From positions 62,001-126,000 of the forward strand of contig JAUVHV010000001.1 of NCBI GenBank assembly GCA_030593065.1: DNA of 64,000 bases, in the 5' to 3' direction. A program made the translations under genes and the position numbers. Source of the stretch: Candidatus Omnitrophota bacterium. GTDB taxonomy: Bacteria; Omnitrophota; Gorgyraeia; JABMRG01. Of the stretch, positions 41,863 to 51,111 are shown one piece after another (positions within the stretch are counted from its first letter, which is position 1; each line of letters starts with the position of its first letter). Under the pieces are notes generated by a model. It was not told where the DNA came from, did no database searches, and saw only the letters and a list, made by a program, of their open reading frames with translations.

Positions 41863-42464
41863 AAACAAGCATTATCAGCATTGATGCCAACACGCCGCAG
41901 GAAAAAAAAATAAGAGACGCCGCAAATATTTTAAGGCGCGGGGGTATAGTGGCAATACCAACAGAAACGGTATTCGGGCTTGCCTGCGATTTAGCAAATA
42001 TAGAGGCGATTAAAAGATTATATGCTATAAAAAAGAGGCCGAAAGATAAACCCTTTGCAATTCAGGTAGCAAGTATTGATAAGGTTTTAAGCTTTGCTGA
42101 CAGACTAAACCCCGGGCTTGACAAGGTCTTAAATAGGTTTTGGCCAGGGCCTCTTACAGTAATAATAGATAGCAAAGAAGGTAAAAAAGGTTTCAGAATA
42201 CCTGACAATAGAGTTGCTCTTGCGCTACTTTCGGAAATAGGCCGCCCGCTTGCTGTTACAAGCGCGAATGTTTCAGGCGAGAGTGCTTTAATCTCTGTAA
42301 AAGATGTCACAAGATGTTTTAGCGGCCTGATAGACGCGATTATAGATGACGGCAATCGCATCTTCGGCATTGAATCTACAATTTTGGATTGTACGGTAAT
42401 ACCATTTAAAATATTGCGAAAAGGCGCGATAGCAGATAAACTGAAGCAGTATATTAAAATATGA
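41859..42464 (+). CDS. L-threonylcarbamoyladenylate synthase (Sua5/YrdC family)
   Basis: 201 residues, the short TsaC-like form without the C-terminal Sua5 domain. It makes threonylcarbamoyl-AMP from threonine, bicarbonate and ATP for the t6A modification of ANN-decoding tRNAs. GGIVAIPTETVFGLACD, IKKRPKDKPFAIQ and PLAVTSANVSGE are the family motifs. It overlaps purE and the phosphatase gene by 4 nt each (ATGA), a very compact arrangement. Confidence 0.93.
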   Translation: MKTSIISIDANTPQEKKIRDAANILRRGGIVAIPTETVFGLACDLANIEAIKRLYAIKKRPKDKPFAIQVASIDKVLSFADRLNPGLDKVLNRFWPGPLTVIIDSKEGKKGFRIPDNRVALALLSEIGRPLAVTSANVSGESALISVKDVTRCFSGLIDAIIDDGNRIFGIESTILDCTVIPFKILRKGAIADKLKQYIKI

Positions 42465-42928
42465 GTAATATCAAAAAGATACTTGTAGTATGTACAGGTA
42501 ATGCCTGCCGTTCTCCGATGGCCGAGGGTTTTTTGAAAAAAGATCTTAAAGTAGAAGACGGTTTTGAGATAGCGTCAGCAGGAATATTTGCAACAGATGG
42601 TTTAGCGCCTACTCCAGACGCTGTCCATGTAATGAATGAACAGGGTATTGATATATCCGCTTATTCATCAACAGCGTTTTCCAGCCTTCTCGCAAAAGCA
42701 GCGGATCTTGTCCTGGTTATGTCGGAGGAACATAAGAATTTTGTAATAAAGGCAGTCCCCGGTATCGACAAAAAGGTTTTTCTTTATAAGGAGTTCGCTG
42801 GCGCAGACGGTGAGGACAAGAATATAATTGATCCCATAGGCCAGCCTGTAATAGTCTATAGAAGTGTGCGCGATGAAATTCAGAATTTGACACAAGAGAT
42901 AATAAAAAGAATAAAATCTTCACATTAA
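42461..42928 (+). CDS. Low-molecular-weight protein phosphatase (tyrosine or arginine)
   Basis: 155 residues. The P-loop VCTGNACRSPMAEG carries the nucleophile Cys11 and Arg17, and the general-acid region is IIDPIGQP. Members remove phosphate from tyrosine or, as in YwlE, from arginine. The Thr following Cys11 (CTGNACR) is the residue associated with arginine phosphatases, but no McsB kinase is seen here. It overlaps the Sua5-like gene by 4 nt and precedes rpiB by 17 nt, the same order found in many anaerobes. Confidence 0.88.
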   Translation: MSNIKKILVVCTGNACRSPMAEGFLKKDLKVEDGFEIASAGIFATDGLAPTPDAVHVMNEQGIDISAYSSTAFSSLLAKAADLVLVMSEEHKNFVIKAVPGIDKKVFLYKEFAGADGEDKNIIDPIGQPVIVYRSVRDEIQNLTQEIIKRIKSSH

Positions 42929-42945
42929 TATAAGGGGTTAAACGC

Positions 42946-43395
42946 ATGAAAATAGCAATTGGCTCTGATCACGGCGGTTTCAGGCTCAAACAGTCTCTCA
43001 TAGATTATTTGAAGAAAAATAGCCATAATGTTATCGATGCAGGATGTTTTAACGATAAGAGCTGTGATTACCCGCAATACAGCCATGAGGTAGCGGCCCT
43101 GGTAAGTAAAAAAAGAGCAGACAGAGGAATAACGATATGCAAAAGCGGGATAGGAAATTCTATAGTAGCAAATAAAGTAAAAGGCATCAGGGCCGCGCTG
43201 TGCTATAGCATACCACAGGCCCGGTCAAGCCGTGAACATAACGATGCCAACGTATTGGTATTGGGCGCGGCTTATACCAAGCCTGCCGTTGCTAAGAAAA
43301 TCGTATCAGTATGGCTTAGGACAAAGGCGCTTGGAGGAAGACACGCGCGCAGAGTGAAGCAGATAGAAAAGTTAGAAATGCGTAGAGTATTATAG
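42946..43395 (+). CDS. rpiB: Ribose 5-phosphate isomerase B
   Basis: 149 residues. It interconverts ribulose and ribose 5-phosphate, the PRPP precursor. [16 protein letters not shown] and the active-site cysteine segment [17 protein letters not shown] are present, and [10 protein letters not shown] completes the site. It sits between the phosphatase and glyA. Confidence 0.94.
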   Translation: MKIAIGSDHGGFRLKQSLIDYLKKNSHNVIDAGCFNDKSCDYPQYSHEVAALVSKKRADRGITICKSGIGNSIVANKVKGIRAALCYSIPQARSSREHNDANVLVLGAAYTKPAVAKKIVSVWLRTKALGGRHARRVKQIEKLEMRRVL

Positions 43396-43403
43396 GAGAC
43401 AAA

Positions 43404-44657
43404 ATGGACGCGATAAAAAAATATGACAAAAAACTTTATAAGGCTATTGTCGGAGAGCAGAAAAGGCAACAGGAAAATCTTGAACTTATTGCAAGCGAGA
43501 ACTACGCGACAGACGCTGTGCTGGAGGCACAGGGTTCTGTCCTGACTAACAAATACGCGGAAGGTTATCCCGGCAGGCGCTGGTATGGAGGTTGCGAGCA
43601 TGTTGATATTGCCGAAAGCCTTGCTATTTGCAGAGTAAAAAAGCTTTATAAGGCAGAGCACGCGAATGTACAGCCACATTCAGGTTCAAGCGCGAATATG
43701 GCCGTAGTATTTAGCCAGCTTAAATTCGGTGAAAAGATTCTTGCTATGGATCTTGCCTGCGGAGGCCACCTTACGCATGGGCACCCTTTAAATTTTTCAG
43801 GGAAATATTTCAGGATTATTCCATACGGAGTGGACCGGAAGACAGAAAGACTTGATTACGACGCTATTCTTTCTTTAGGAAAAAAGCATAAGCCAAAACT
43901 TGTTATAGCCGGCGCGAGCGCATATTCCCGGACTATACACGCAAAGAGGCTAAGAGAGGTATGCGATAAGATAGGCGCGATGCTGATGACTGATATGGCA
44001 CACATCGCGGGGCTTGTAGCCGCGGGATGCCACCCAAATCCAGTACCATATTCCGAGTTTGTAACCAGCACAACACATAAGACACTCTGTGGGCCTCGCA
44101 GCGGTTTTATACTTTGTAAGAAAAAGTTTGCCAAACCCATAGATTACATGGTCTTCCCGGGTTTGCAAGGCGGGCCGCTTATGCATATAATTGCCGCAAA
44201 AGCCGTCGCGTTTAAAGAGGCGCAGACAGAGAGATTTAAAAAGAAGCAGATACAGACTGTAAAAAACGCTTATGCCTTATCTGAACAGCTAAAGAGATTA
44301 GGTTACAGGATAGTATCCAATGGAACAGATAATCATATGCTTCTTGTAGATGTATTCAAATCAAAAGGCATAACAGGTAAAGAGGCATCAGCAGTACTTG
44401 ATAAAGCGCGCATTACAGTTAATAAGAATCTTATACCATATGATACGCAGCCGCCGCTTGTAGCAAGCGGCATAAGGCTTGGGAGCCCGGCACTTACTAC
44501 CCGGGGCATGAAAGAAGAGCAGATGAAATATATCGCGGGGTTGATAGACGTTGTATTATCTAACATATCTAATAAGAAGAAAATAAGAGAGGTAAGAGAG
44601 GCTGTATCTAATCTTACAAAAAAATTCCCTATTTATAAATCCCGGGTATTATTGTGA
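43404..44657 (+). CDS. glyA: Serine hydroxymethyltransferase
   Basis: 417 residues. It makes glycine and methylene-THF from serine, feeding purine and thymidylate synthesis. [27 protein letters not shown] and the PLP-lysine motif [14 protein letters not shown] are present; a Cys replaces the usual Arg after the TL of that motif, which I would not expect to stop activity. It overlaps dCMP deaminase by 4 nt. Confidence 0.96.
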   Translation: MDAIKKYDKKLYKAIVGEQKRQQENLELIASENYATDAVLEAQGSVLTNKYAEGYPGRRWYGGCEHVDIAESLAICRVKKLYKAEHANVQPHSGSSANMAVVFSQLKFGEKILAMDLACGGHLTHGHPLNFSGKYFRIIPYGVDRKTERLDYDAILSLGKKHKPKLVIAGASAYSRTIHAKRLREVCDKIGAMLMTDMAHIAGLVAAGCHPNPVPYSEFVTSTTHKTLCGPRSGFILCKKKFAKPIDYMVFPGLQGGPLMHIIAAKAVAFKEAQTERFKKKQIQTVKNAYALSEQLKRLGYRIVSNGTDNHMLLVDVFKSKGITGKEASAVLDKARITVNKNLIPYDTQPPLVASGIRLGSPALTTRGMKEEQMKYIAGLIDVVLSNISNKKKIREVREAVSNLTKKFPIYKSRVLL

Positions 44658-45166
44658 AAAACGAGAAAAAGATTAAAAACAAAAAACCGCGGGCCATAAA
44701 CCAGGCATTGAAACGGCCGGATTGGGATACTTATTTTTTAGAGCTTGCTCATCTTGCCTCGCAACGCGCAACATGCCTGCGGCGCAAGGTAGGGGCAGTC
44801 ATTGTAAAGAACAGGCATCTGTTATCAACAGGGTACAATGGCGCGCCTAAAGGTATTTCCCATTGTGATGTTACAGGTTGCCTTCGTGAAAAACTTAACA
44901 TTCCATCAGGAGAGAACCATGAACTTTGCAGGGGCTTGCATGCTGAGCAGAACGCGATTATCCAAGCAGCTCTTTATGGGGTTGGCCTTGAAAAAGCAAC
45001 GTTGTATTGCACGACATTACCATGTTCAATATGCGCAAAGATGATTATAAACGCCGGTATAAAAGAGATAGTTATTTCAGGAGGGTATCCGGACAGGATA
45101 GCAAGTGAATTTTTTAAAGAAGCAGGGGTAAGGGTTAAATATGTTAAGAAAAGAAGAAACAATTAG
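44654..45166 (+). CDS. dCMP deaminase
   Basis: 170 residues, start GTG. Zinc motif HAEQNAI (with catalytic Glu) and PCSICAKM provide the ligands. The [20 protein letters not shown] segment is typical of dCMP (ComEB-like) deaminases and not of tRNA or riboflavin deaminases. It supplies dUMP for thymidylate synthesis and fits the nearby nrdR-nrdD and glyA genes. The N-terminal 25 residues are lysine-rich. Confidence 0.92.
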   Translation: MKNEKKIKNKKPRAINQALKRPDWDTYFLELAHLASQRATCLRRKVGAVIVKNRHLLSTGYNGAPKGISHCDVTGCLREKLNIPSGENHELCRGLHAEQNAIIQAALYGVGLEKATLYCTTLPCSICAKMIINAGIKEIVISGGYPDRIASEFFKEAGVRVKYVKKRRNN

Positions 45167-45227
45167 ATTTTAAGAGGTTTTAAGAGGTTTTTACTTAGGA
45201 TTCTGTTAAATTGCCACCTATAACTGC

Positions 45228-45255
45228 TTGACAATACAACATATAGTGATAAACT
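45228..45255 (+). promoter_or_regulatory. Promoter of nrdR
   Basis: TTGACA (45228-45233), 16-nt spacer, TAAACT (45250-45255). A candidate NrdR box fills the spacer. Confidence 0.6.
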
Positions 45256-45280
45256 CATTTATTACTACTATATGATGTAT
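45234..45280 (+). promoter_or_regulatory. Tandem NrdR boxes
   Basis: ATACAACATATAGTGA (45234-45249) agrees with 13 of 16 positions of the NrdR consensus, and CTACTATATGATGTAT (45265-45280) agrees with 11 of 16. Their starts are 31 nt apart, the spacing known for cooperative NrdR binding. The first box covers the promoter spacer, so NrdR should repress its own operon, including nrdD. Confidence 0.65.
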
Positions 45281-45327
45281 ATTTTTAGATATATTGATTC
45301 CTACCTAAATAAAGAAAGACCTATCGA

Positions 45328-45786
45328 GTGAGATGCCCTTATTGCGGTTATAAAGAAGACAAGGTCATAGATTCCCGCGCAAGTTCAGAGAATGATTCTA
45401 TCCGGAGAAGAAGAGAGTGCCTAAAGTGCCAAAGGCGCTTTACTACATATGAGCATATTGAGGATATGGCGCTTATGGTAGTAAAAAAAGACGGGCAGCG
45501 CCAGGGGTTTGATCGTAACAAGCTTACTTCAGGAATACTAAAATCGTGTGAAAAGAGGCCTGTAAGCGCAAGTAAAATAGAGCATCTCGTTGATGACGTA
45601 GAAAGGACATTACAGAGAAAACATGAGAAGGAGGTAAAGTCGTCGCAGATAGGCGAGATGGTAATGAAGAAATTGCAGGGGCTTGATGAGGTAGCTTACG
45701 TACGTTTTGCTTCAGTTTATAGAGAATTTAAAGATGTAACAGAATTTATGAAAGAGTTAAAATGCGTCTTAAACAGATCTCGTTAG
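45328..45786 (+). CDS. nrdR: Ribonucleotide reductase repressor NrdR
   Basis: 152 residues, start GTG. An N-terminal zinc ribbon ([15 protein letters not shown] and [15 protein letters not shown]) is followed by an ATP-cone (about 47-137; [16 protein letters not shown]). NrdR senses ATP/dATP and represses ribonucleotide reductase genes. It lies 119 nt before nrdD, with boxes for itself upstream. Confidence 0.97.
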   Translation: MRCPYCGYKEDKVIDSRASSENDSIRRRRECLKCQRRFTTYEHIEDMALMVVKKDGQRQGFDRNKLTSGILKSCEKRPVSASKIEHLVDDVERTLQRKHEKEVKSSQIGEMVMKKLQGLDEVAYVRFASVYREFKDVTEFMKELKCVLNRSR

Positions 45787-45806
45787 ATATTAGGTTAAAA
45801 AGTTCA

Positions 45807-45865
45807 AAAAGTTAAAAGGTTTTAAAAATTAAAATGTTTAAACTTTTTAAACCTTTTTAACTTTT
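45807..45865 (+). other. AT-rich inverted repeat between nrdR and nrdD
   Basis: AAAAGTTAAAAGGTTT (45807-45822) pairs with AAACCTTTTTAACTTTT (45849-45865) with one bulge. It may weaken or stop read-through from nrdR into nrdD; as it has no GC-rich stem, its strength is doubtful. Confidence 0.4.
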
Positions 45866-45905
45866 AAACAATATAAAATATTCAATAGAATAAACAGGGG
45901 GAAGA

Positions 45906-48335
45906 ATGGAGACAGGGCAGAAGAGGAGCGCGGATAAGCAGCGGGGGTACTTTGATTCGGTAATCAAGAGAGATAACAGGGTAGTAGTGTTCGACAAAAC
46001 TAAAATAACCGGTGCGATATTTAACGCGGCAACAGCAGCCGGTGGAGAAGATAGGCTGATGGCAGAAGAGCTTGCATCAGTGGTAACTCTCTTTTTACGG
46101 AAGAAGTTTGGCGCAAAAAACCCCTCCATAGAAGAGATACAGGATGCAGTGGAAAAAGTCTTGATTGATACGGGCCACGCAAAGACTGCTAAGCGATATA
46201 TACTTTATAGAGAGCACAGGGCACAGGTCAGAAAAGATCTACGAGTAAGAAAGAAGACAAGGCATAGCGCCAGTTCTACTGATATAGCGCTTATGGTTAC
46301 TCCCCTGACAAAGGATGAGATACTCTCCTGGGACAAGTCTAAGGTAGCATCTGCTCTTCAGAAGGAAGCTGGCTTAGATGCGGCATTAGCAAACGAGATA
46401 GCCTCTGCTGTAGAGAGAAAGATCGTAGATTCAAACCTTTCTCATATACCAACCAGCCTTATAAGGGAGATTGTTGATAATGAGTTATTTATTCGGGGTT
46501 TGAACAAAAAACTTGCGCAACAGGCCACTATAGGTATGCCTACATATGACCTTGAGACCCTGGTATTTTCTAAGAGTAAGGAGAACGCAAATATAAATGC
46601 TAATAATCCAGAAGCTATTAACCTTGCTATCGCAGAGACAACGCTTAAACAATACGCGCTTCAGAGGATATTTTCCGAAGATATATCAGAGTCGCACATG
46701 AAAGGCGAAATTCATCTTCACGATCTTGGTTATCCAACAAGAGTGTACTGTTCATCGCATTCTTTGGAATATATTAAAAAGTACGGCCTTCATCTGAGTA
46801 ATCTTGATACACAGAGCGCTCCTGCAAAGCACGCACGTACCCTTACCGGGCATCTCAACACATTTTTGGCGAGTATGCAGGCTTATTACGCGGGTGCCCT
46901 TGGTGTCGCGTATGTCAACATAATGTATGCCCCATATTTAGAAGGTATGACAGATAAGCAGATGCGCCAGGAAGCGCAGCATCTCATATTCTCTGCTTCA
47001 CAGAATGCTTTTTCAAGGGGCGGGCAAAGCCTTTTTATCGACCATAATATTCATACAGGTATCCCAAGCTATCTTAAAAAGATACCTGCTATCGGCCCAA
47101 AGGGAAAATATACAGGAAAGACTTATGGTGATTATGAAGAGCCTGCGCAGAGGTTCGCGAGGGCTATGTTGAGTGTGTGGCAAAAAGGCGATGAGTATGG
47201 CAAACCTTTTGCGTTTCCCAAAGCAGATTTTCACATAAGCGAGGAGACCTTAACAGACCCAAAACAAAGGGAGTTATTTGAATATGCGTGCCAGGTTGCC
47301 AGTGAAAATGGCTCGCCTTATTTTGTGTTTGACAGGGATGAAGTTACGCTTTCCGCCTGTTGCAGGTTGAGAACGCGGATAAGGGACAACTATATGATAG
47401 AACACCCAGAGTCGATGCGTTTTTGCGGGTTCCAGAATGTGACTATAAATCTCCCTCAGGCCGCTTACCGCGCAGGAAGGGGTAATATAGACAGTCTTTA
47501 CAAAGAGATAGGGCGCTGTATGAATTTAGCTGTTAAGGCGCATATGCAAAAGAAAGAATTTGTACAGCAGCTTATGGCAAAACCCCATCTTCCGCTGTGG
47601 GCGATAGGTAAGATTGCGCTTGATGGCAAGCCATATGTTGATCTTGATAAAGCAACTTATATTATAGGCATAGTTGGACTCAACGAGTGTGTTCAGCATT
47701 TAACGGGAAAACAGCTTCATGAAGATGAGCAGGCATACAAGCTCGGGCTTAAGATTATATCATTCATGTTTATTAAGGCAAAAGAATCAGAGAAGGAGTT
47801 TGGACTGAAGTTCTCTCTTGAAGAGTCTCCCGCAGAATCCGCGGCAAGGAGGCTTGCGAAGGTTGACCTCAGACAATATTCTGAAGAGACACAAAATGTT
47901 ATAAAAGGTGATATAGAAAATGATATGTACTATTACACTAATTCAATCCATTTTGCGGCCAACGCGCCTATCGACCTTATAACAAGAATAGAGAAGCAGG
48001 CAAAATTTCACACTATGATCGAATCCGGCGCTATTATCCACGCGTTTGTCGGCGAGAAACTTCCCTCAAAAGAGTCGATAATGAATCTCGTGGAAAAGAC
48101 ATTTTACAAGACCCAGGCGGCACAACTTACTATTTCTCCGGAATTTACCATATGTAATGCGTGTCATAAAAAGGATAATGGCCTGCGTGATGCATGCAGT
48201 GTGTGTAATTCGGATGATGTATATGGGATGACGAGGATTGTCGGTTATTACAGCCGCATAAATAACTGGAATAAATCTAAACTGGGTGAGCTCGCGGATA
48301 GACGGGCAAATCCGTCAAGCTACGCGGTAGCCTGA
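45906..48335 (+). CDS. nrdD: Anaerobic ribonucleoside-triphosphate reductase (class III)
   Basis: 809 residues. It makes deoxynucleotides from NTPs by glycyl-radical chemistry and works only without oxygen. An ATP-cone at about 18-110 senses dATP/ATP. The catalytic barrel includes NVTINLPQAAYRAG and FVFDRDEV. Near the C-terminus CNACHKKDNGLRDACSVC binds zinc and the radical glycine is Gly780 in TRIVGYYSR. The stop lies in a hairpin (48310-48340). NrdG, which installs the radical, is two genes downstream. Confidence 0.96.
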   Translation: METGQKRSADKQRGYFDSVIKRDNRVVVFDKTKITGAIFNAATAAGGEDRLMAEELASVVTLFLRKKFGAKNPSIEEIQDAVEKVLIDTGHAKTAKRYILYREHRAQVRKDLRVRKKTRHSASSTDIALMVTPLTKDEILSWDKSKVASALQKEAGLDAALANEIASAVERKIVDSNLSHIPTSLIREIVDNELFIRGLNKKLAQQATIGMPTYDLETLVFSKSKENANINANNPEAINLAIAETTLKQYALQRIFSEDISESHMKGEIHLHDLGYPTRVYCSSHSLEYIKKYGLHLSNLDTQSAPAKHARTLTGHLNTFLASMQAYYAGALGVAYVNIMYAPYLEGMTDKQMRQEAQHLIFSASQNAFSRGGQSLFIDHNIHTGIPSYLKKIPAIGPKGKYTGKTYGDYEEPAQRFARAMLSVWQKGDEYGKPFAFPKADFHISEETLTDPKQRELFEYACQVASENGSPYFVFDRDEVTLSACCRLRTRIRDNYMIEHPESMRFCGFQNVTINLPQAAYRAGRGNIDSLYKEIGRCMNLAVKAHMQKKEFVQQLMAKPHLPLWAIGKIALDGKPYVDLDKATYIIGIVGLNECVQHLTGKQLHEDEQAYKLGLKIISFMFIKAKESEKEFGLKFSLEESPAESAARRLAKVDLRQYSEETQNVIKGDIENDMYYYTNSIHFAANAPIDLITRIEKQAKFHTMIESGAIIHAFVGEKLPSKESIMNLVEKTFYKTQAAQLTISPEFTICNACHKKDNGLRDACSVCNSDDVYGMTRIVGYYSRINNWNKSKLGELADRRANPSSYAVA

Positions 48336-48340
48336 CGGAT
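48310..48340 (+). other. Hairpin straddling the nrdD stop codon
   Basis: ATCCGTCA and TGACGGAT (8 bp) enclose GCTAC/GTAGC (5 bp) with a GCG loop, 13 pairs in total, and the second arm begins in the stop codon. No T-run follows directly. Confidence 0.7.
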
Positions 48341-48381
48341 ACTCATAAGCGCTTAAAAAAAAGAGGGGAGAGGGAGAATAT

Positions 48382-48648
48382 ATGAAGATCAAGGTATTCG
48401 GCAAAAAAAATTGCGCAAAATGTGAAACCACAAAAAATAAACTTAATCATTTTATTAAAAAGAATAACTGCCGGAATAGCGCAACGCTGGAATTTTATGA
48501 TATGGACACGATAGATGGTTGCGCGGAAGGCGCATACCATGATGTACTAAAAATCCCCACTACTCTTATTGAAAAAGAAGATGAGGTTCTTGCGCGTTGG
48601 GAAGGGGAAGTACCAAAGAGCGATGAGTTTAAGCCTCATTTTGAATAG
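48382..48648 (+). CDS. Glutaredoxin/NrdH-like redoxin
   Basis: 88 residues. KIKVFGKKNCAKCETTKNKL contains a CxxC pair (Cys11, Cys14) in thioredoxin-fold position, and KIPTTLIE is the cis-proline region. It lies between nrdD and nrdG, stop directly adjacent to the nrdG start, so it may reduce NrdD or an electron carrier for it. That role is inferred from position. Confidence 0.8.
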   Translation: MKIKVFGKKNCAKCETTKNKLNHFIKKNNCRNSATLEFYDMDTIDGCAEGAYHDVLKIPTTLIEKEDEVLARWEGEVPKSDEFKPHFE

Positions 48649-49353
48649 ATGGATATAAAAGGTTTTCAGGAAGTAACCCTTATAGATTGGGATAAAAAGA
48701 TAGCGTCTGTTATCTTCCTGGGCGGCTGTAACTTAAGATGCGGTTTTTGCCATTCTAGCAGCCTGGCTATTGCAAACGATAGTTTAGAGACAATACCATT
48801 TGAACATATAAGGAAATTTTTAGAAACAAAAAAAGGGTGGATAGATGGTGTTGTTATTACCGGAGGCGAGCCTATGCTTGATAAGGCCGGCCTATTTGAC
48901 CTCGCGAAAACTATTAAGAAGATGGGGCTTTTGATCAAGGTAGATACTAATGGTACAAAGCCGGAAGTGTTAAGGGAGATTATCGAATCTAAACTCGTAG
49001 ATTATATCGCAATGGATATCAAAGCCCCGCTTAGTTTTAAAGAATATGTTAAAGCCGCGGGAATAGAGATAGAGATAAGCGATATTGTCGCGTCGAAAAA
49101 CATACTGTTAAATTCTGAAATGGATTATGAGTTTCGTACTACGGCGGTTCCGGGAATAATAGATTGCCCCGATATCGCGGAGATCGCGAAAACTATTATA
49201 GGCGCTAAAAAATATTGCCTGCAACAGTTTGTGCCAAAAGACCCTATCGATATATTTTTTCGCAATATTAAACCATACCCTGCTGATAAGCTTCATCAAA
49301 TGGTGTCCATCGCTTCCGAGTATCTTTCCAACGTAGTTCTGAAAAATAATTAG
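48649..49353 (+). CDS. nrdG: Anaerobic ribonucleotide reductase activating protein (radical SAM)
   Basis: 234 residues. The [4Fe-4S] motif GGCNLRCGFCHS gives Cys27, Cys31 and Cys34; VVITGGEPMLD binds S-adenosylmethionine. It generates the glycyl radical on NrdD. The length (about 230) is that of the longer NrdG2-type activators. It overlaps the convergent minus-strand gene by 4 nt with no terminator in between. Confidence 0.92.
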   Translation: MDIKGFQEVTLIDWDKKIASVIFLGGCNLRCGFCHSSSLAIANDSLETIPFEHIRKFLETKKGWIDGVVITGGEPMLDKAGLFDLAKTIKKMGLLIKVDTNGTKPEVLREIIESKLVDYIAMDIKAPLSFKEYVKAAGIEIEISDIVASKNILLNSEMDYEFRTTAVPGIIDCPDIAEIAKTIIGAKKYCLQQFVPKDPIDIFFRNIKPYPADKLHQMVSIASEYLSNVVLKNN

Positions 49354-50771
49354 TTCCGCAAAGCGCCTAATCTATCCTGTAAGCCCGCCTTTTTCTTATA
49401 CTGGTTGAACCAATTTTGAAAACTTTTTCTCTTTTTCTCGTCGATTAATTTTTTGCTGAGGGCCTTTTTGTCTTCCAGAAATTTTGCCTTGTCAATAGGC
49501 ACTAATAAATCGAGCCTGATAATAGCGTAACCTTTTTCTGTTTTAGCGGGCCCACCGGTGTTACCGACATTGAGAGAGAATGCTACCCTGGAAAACTCTT
49601 TTGACGGGCCGATCTCTTTGATATAGCTTTCTCTTGTAATCTGTTTTGCTGTTCGAAGCTTATAGTCCGATTCCTCTATGATATCTTCTAAGGAACAGGG
49701 CCGTGTATCAATTTCTGAAAGAATCTCTTCCGCGCGAAACTTAGCCATAGACGCCGTTTTTTCACTTACAAGCATACCTTTCGCCCCTTTTCTTGCTTCA
49801 TCATAAGACAAAGGCGCGGGCGGTGTTTTCGATTTTAATTGCATTATATAAAAGGAATCTCCAGCCTCTACAGAGTCACTTACCTGATTATCTTTAAGCT
49901 GCAAGGCTGCCAGGGCAAAGGGGTAAGATAACCCTATCCCCGGTATCGCGGAATTCATGGAAAAATCGCCTGTCTCTTTCACCTCTAATTCGTATTCGAC
50001 CGCTACATTTTTTAGAGATTTTTTCTTTTTGATCTCATAAGAGATCTCGTCAGCTGTGAACCTTGCTTCTTCCTTATCATCGCCAAATGGTATCTTAAGG
50101 TAGTTTACATTTACAGCTGCCGGTTTTAGAAATTTATTCTTGCGGCTGTTATAGAGAGAGCGTATTTCGTCCTCCTTTACACTTACTTGCTGCTTATAAC
50201 TATTTGGCGCGATAAGGATAAAAGAGATGTCCGCGAATTCGTTCTCCGCGCGATACGCATCTTCTATCTCGCTGTCAGTAATGGCCAGGCCTTCTGTAAC
50301 GGAACTCATGAGTTTTTCAATTATGATATCGCCCCTTACCGATTCTTCAAAATCGCGCGCAGAACTTTGGAATACATTTGCTACAATGTAGTTATAGAGC
50401 CTGGTATCGAACTGGTTATTTTGCTGAAAAAACGGAAAGCCGGCAATTTTTTCTACTACCTCTTTATCCGTGGCTTTGATATGCTTCTTTCCTCCCGCGT
50501 AAAGCAGTATAAGCCTATTCCACGCCTGATTTTTCAGATCGAGAAATTTTTCCATCTTTGGAAGCTTGTCCCCGTACATCATCTTTGCCCGGTTTAAGAC
50601 GGAATGATAACTGTTATTATATTTCTGTATAGAGATTTTTTTACTGAATATTGTACCTGCAGAATATTTACGGCTTGTAGCAACACTGCCCATGCCCCAG
50701 GCAGCGAATATAACAACCAAAGCCCACATTATAATTTTCATCAGTCTCTTGTTGCGTAATGCTTTTAACAT
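49350..50771 (-). CDS. PpiD/SurA-like periplasmic chaperone with a parvulin-like domain
   Basis: 473 residues. A single N-terminal membrane helix (MKIIMWALVVIFAAWGMG, about 11-28) anchors a SurA_N-type chaperone region (to about 200). A PPIC-like segment follows (about 215-330; VNVNYLKIPFGDDKE, TGDFSMNSAIPGIGLSYPFA, SFYIMQLKSK), then a second helical part. This is the layout of PpiD, which aids folding of exported proteins. Catalytic parvulin residues are not obvious, so it may act as a chaperone only. It is the only clear minus-strand gene in the window. Confidence 0.78.
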   Translation of the reverse strand: MLKALRNKRLMKIIMWALVVIFAAWGMGSVATSRKYSAGTIFSKKISIQKYNNSYHSVLNRAKMMYGDKLPKMEKFLDLKNQAWNRLILLYAGGKKHIKATDKEVVEKIAGFPFFQQNNQFDTRLYNYIVANVFQSSARDFEESVRGDIIIEKLMSSVTEGLAITDSEIEDAYRAENEFADISFILIAPNSYKQQVSVKEDEIRSLYNSRKNKFLKPAAVNVNYLKIPFGDDKEEARFTADEISYEIKKKKSLKNVAVEYELEVKETGDFSMNSAIPGIGLSYPFALAALQLKDNQVSDSVEAGDSFYIMQLKSKTPPAPLSYDEARKGAKGMLVSEKTASMAKFRAEEILSEIDTRPCSLEDIIEESDYKLRTAKQITRESYIKEIGPSKEFSRVAFSLNVGNTGGPAKTEKGYAIIRLDLLVPIDKAKFLEDKKALSKKLIDEKKRKSFQNWFNQYKKKAGLQDRLGALRN

Positions 50772-50900
50772 AATATTACCCCTTTACATTTTTGTAATAT
50801 TATATATAACTATACTTTTTATTACAAGCAAAAACATTAAATGCCGCCAAGGAACCTCTTCAATAAGTATTTTTAACAACGGATCAAAATAAGTATTATA

Positions 50901-50929
50901 TTGACACAAAGGACAAAAAAATGTATATT
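50901..50929 (+). promoter_or_regulatory. Promoter of the hisG transcription unit
   Basis: TTGACA (50901-50906), 17-nt spacer, TATATT (50924-50929), 24 nt before the small basic gene. It is divergent from the PpiD-like gene. Confidence 0.75.
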
Positions 50930-50952
50930 ATATAAGCAGTTTTTAAGTTCTT

Positions 50953-51111
50953 ATGAAAAGAAAACCTTCAAAAAAACCGAAAATCAGAAAGACCTGGAAC
51001 ATAAACCCCGGGACACGCGTAATGCAGAGTTCAAAAAAGCAGGGGCGGTTGCCCGGTAAGCAAAAATTAAGAGATACACTAAAGAGGTTGGATGATGAAG
51101 AAGATACTTAA
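50953..51111 (+). CDS. Small basic protein upstream of hisG
   Basis: 52 residues, very basic at the start ([20 protein letters not shown]) and with [16 protein letters not shown] in the middle. The KTWxxNPxTRVxxSKK pattern occurs in short conserved proteins of several anaerobes, as far as I remember, but I cannot name a function. It follows a strong promoter by 24 nt and overlaps hisG by 20 nt, so it is probably translated and coupled to hisG. A nucleic-acid or ribosome-binding role would fit its charge. Confidence 0.6.
   Translation: MKRKPSKKPKIRKTWNINPGTRVMQSSKKQGRLPGKQKLRDTLKRLDDEEDT

Noticed and set aside
44657-45327. Direct repeat TTTTAAGAGG (two copies near 45169-45189)
   Set aside because: Two short AT-rich copies in tandem without structure; chance slippage is enough to explain it.
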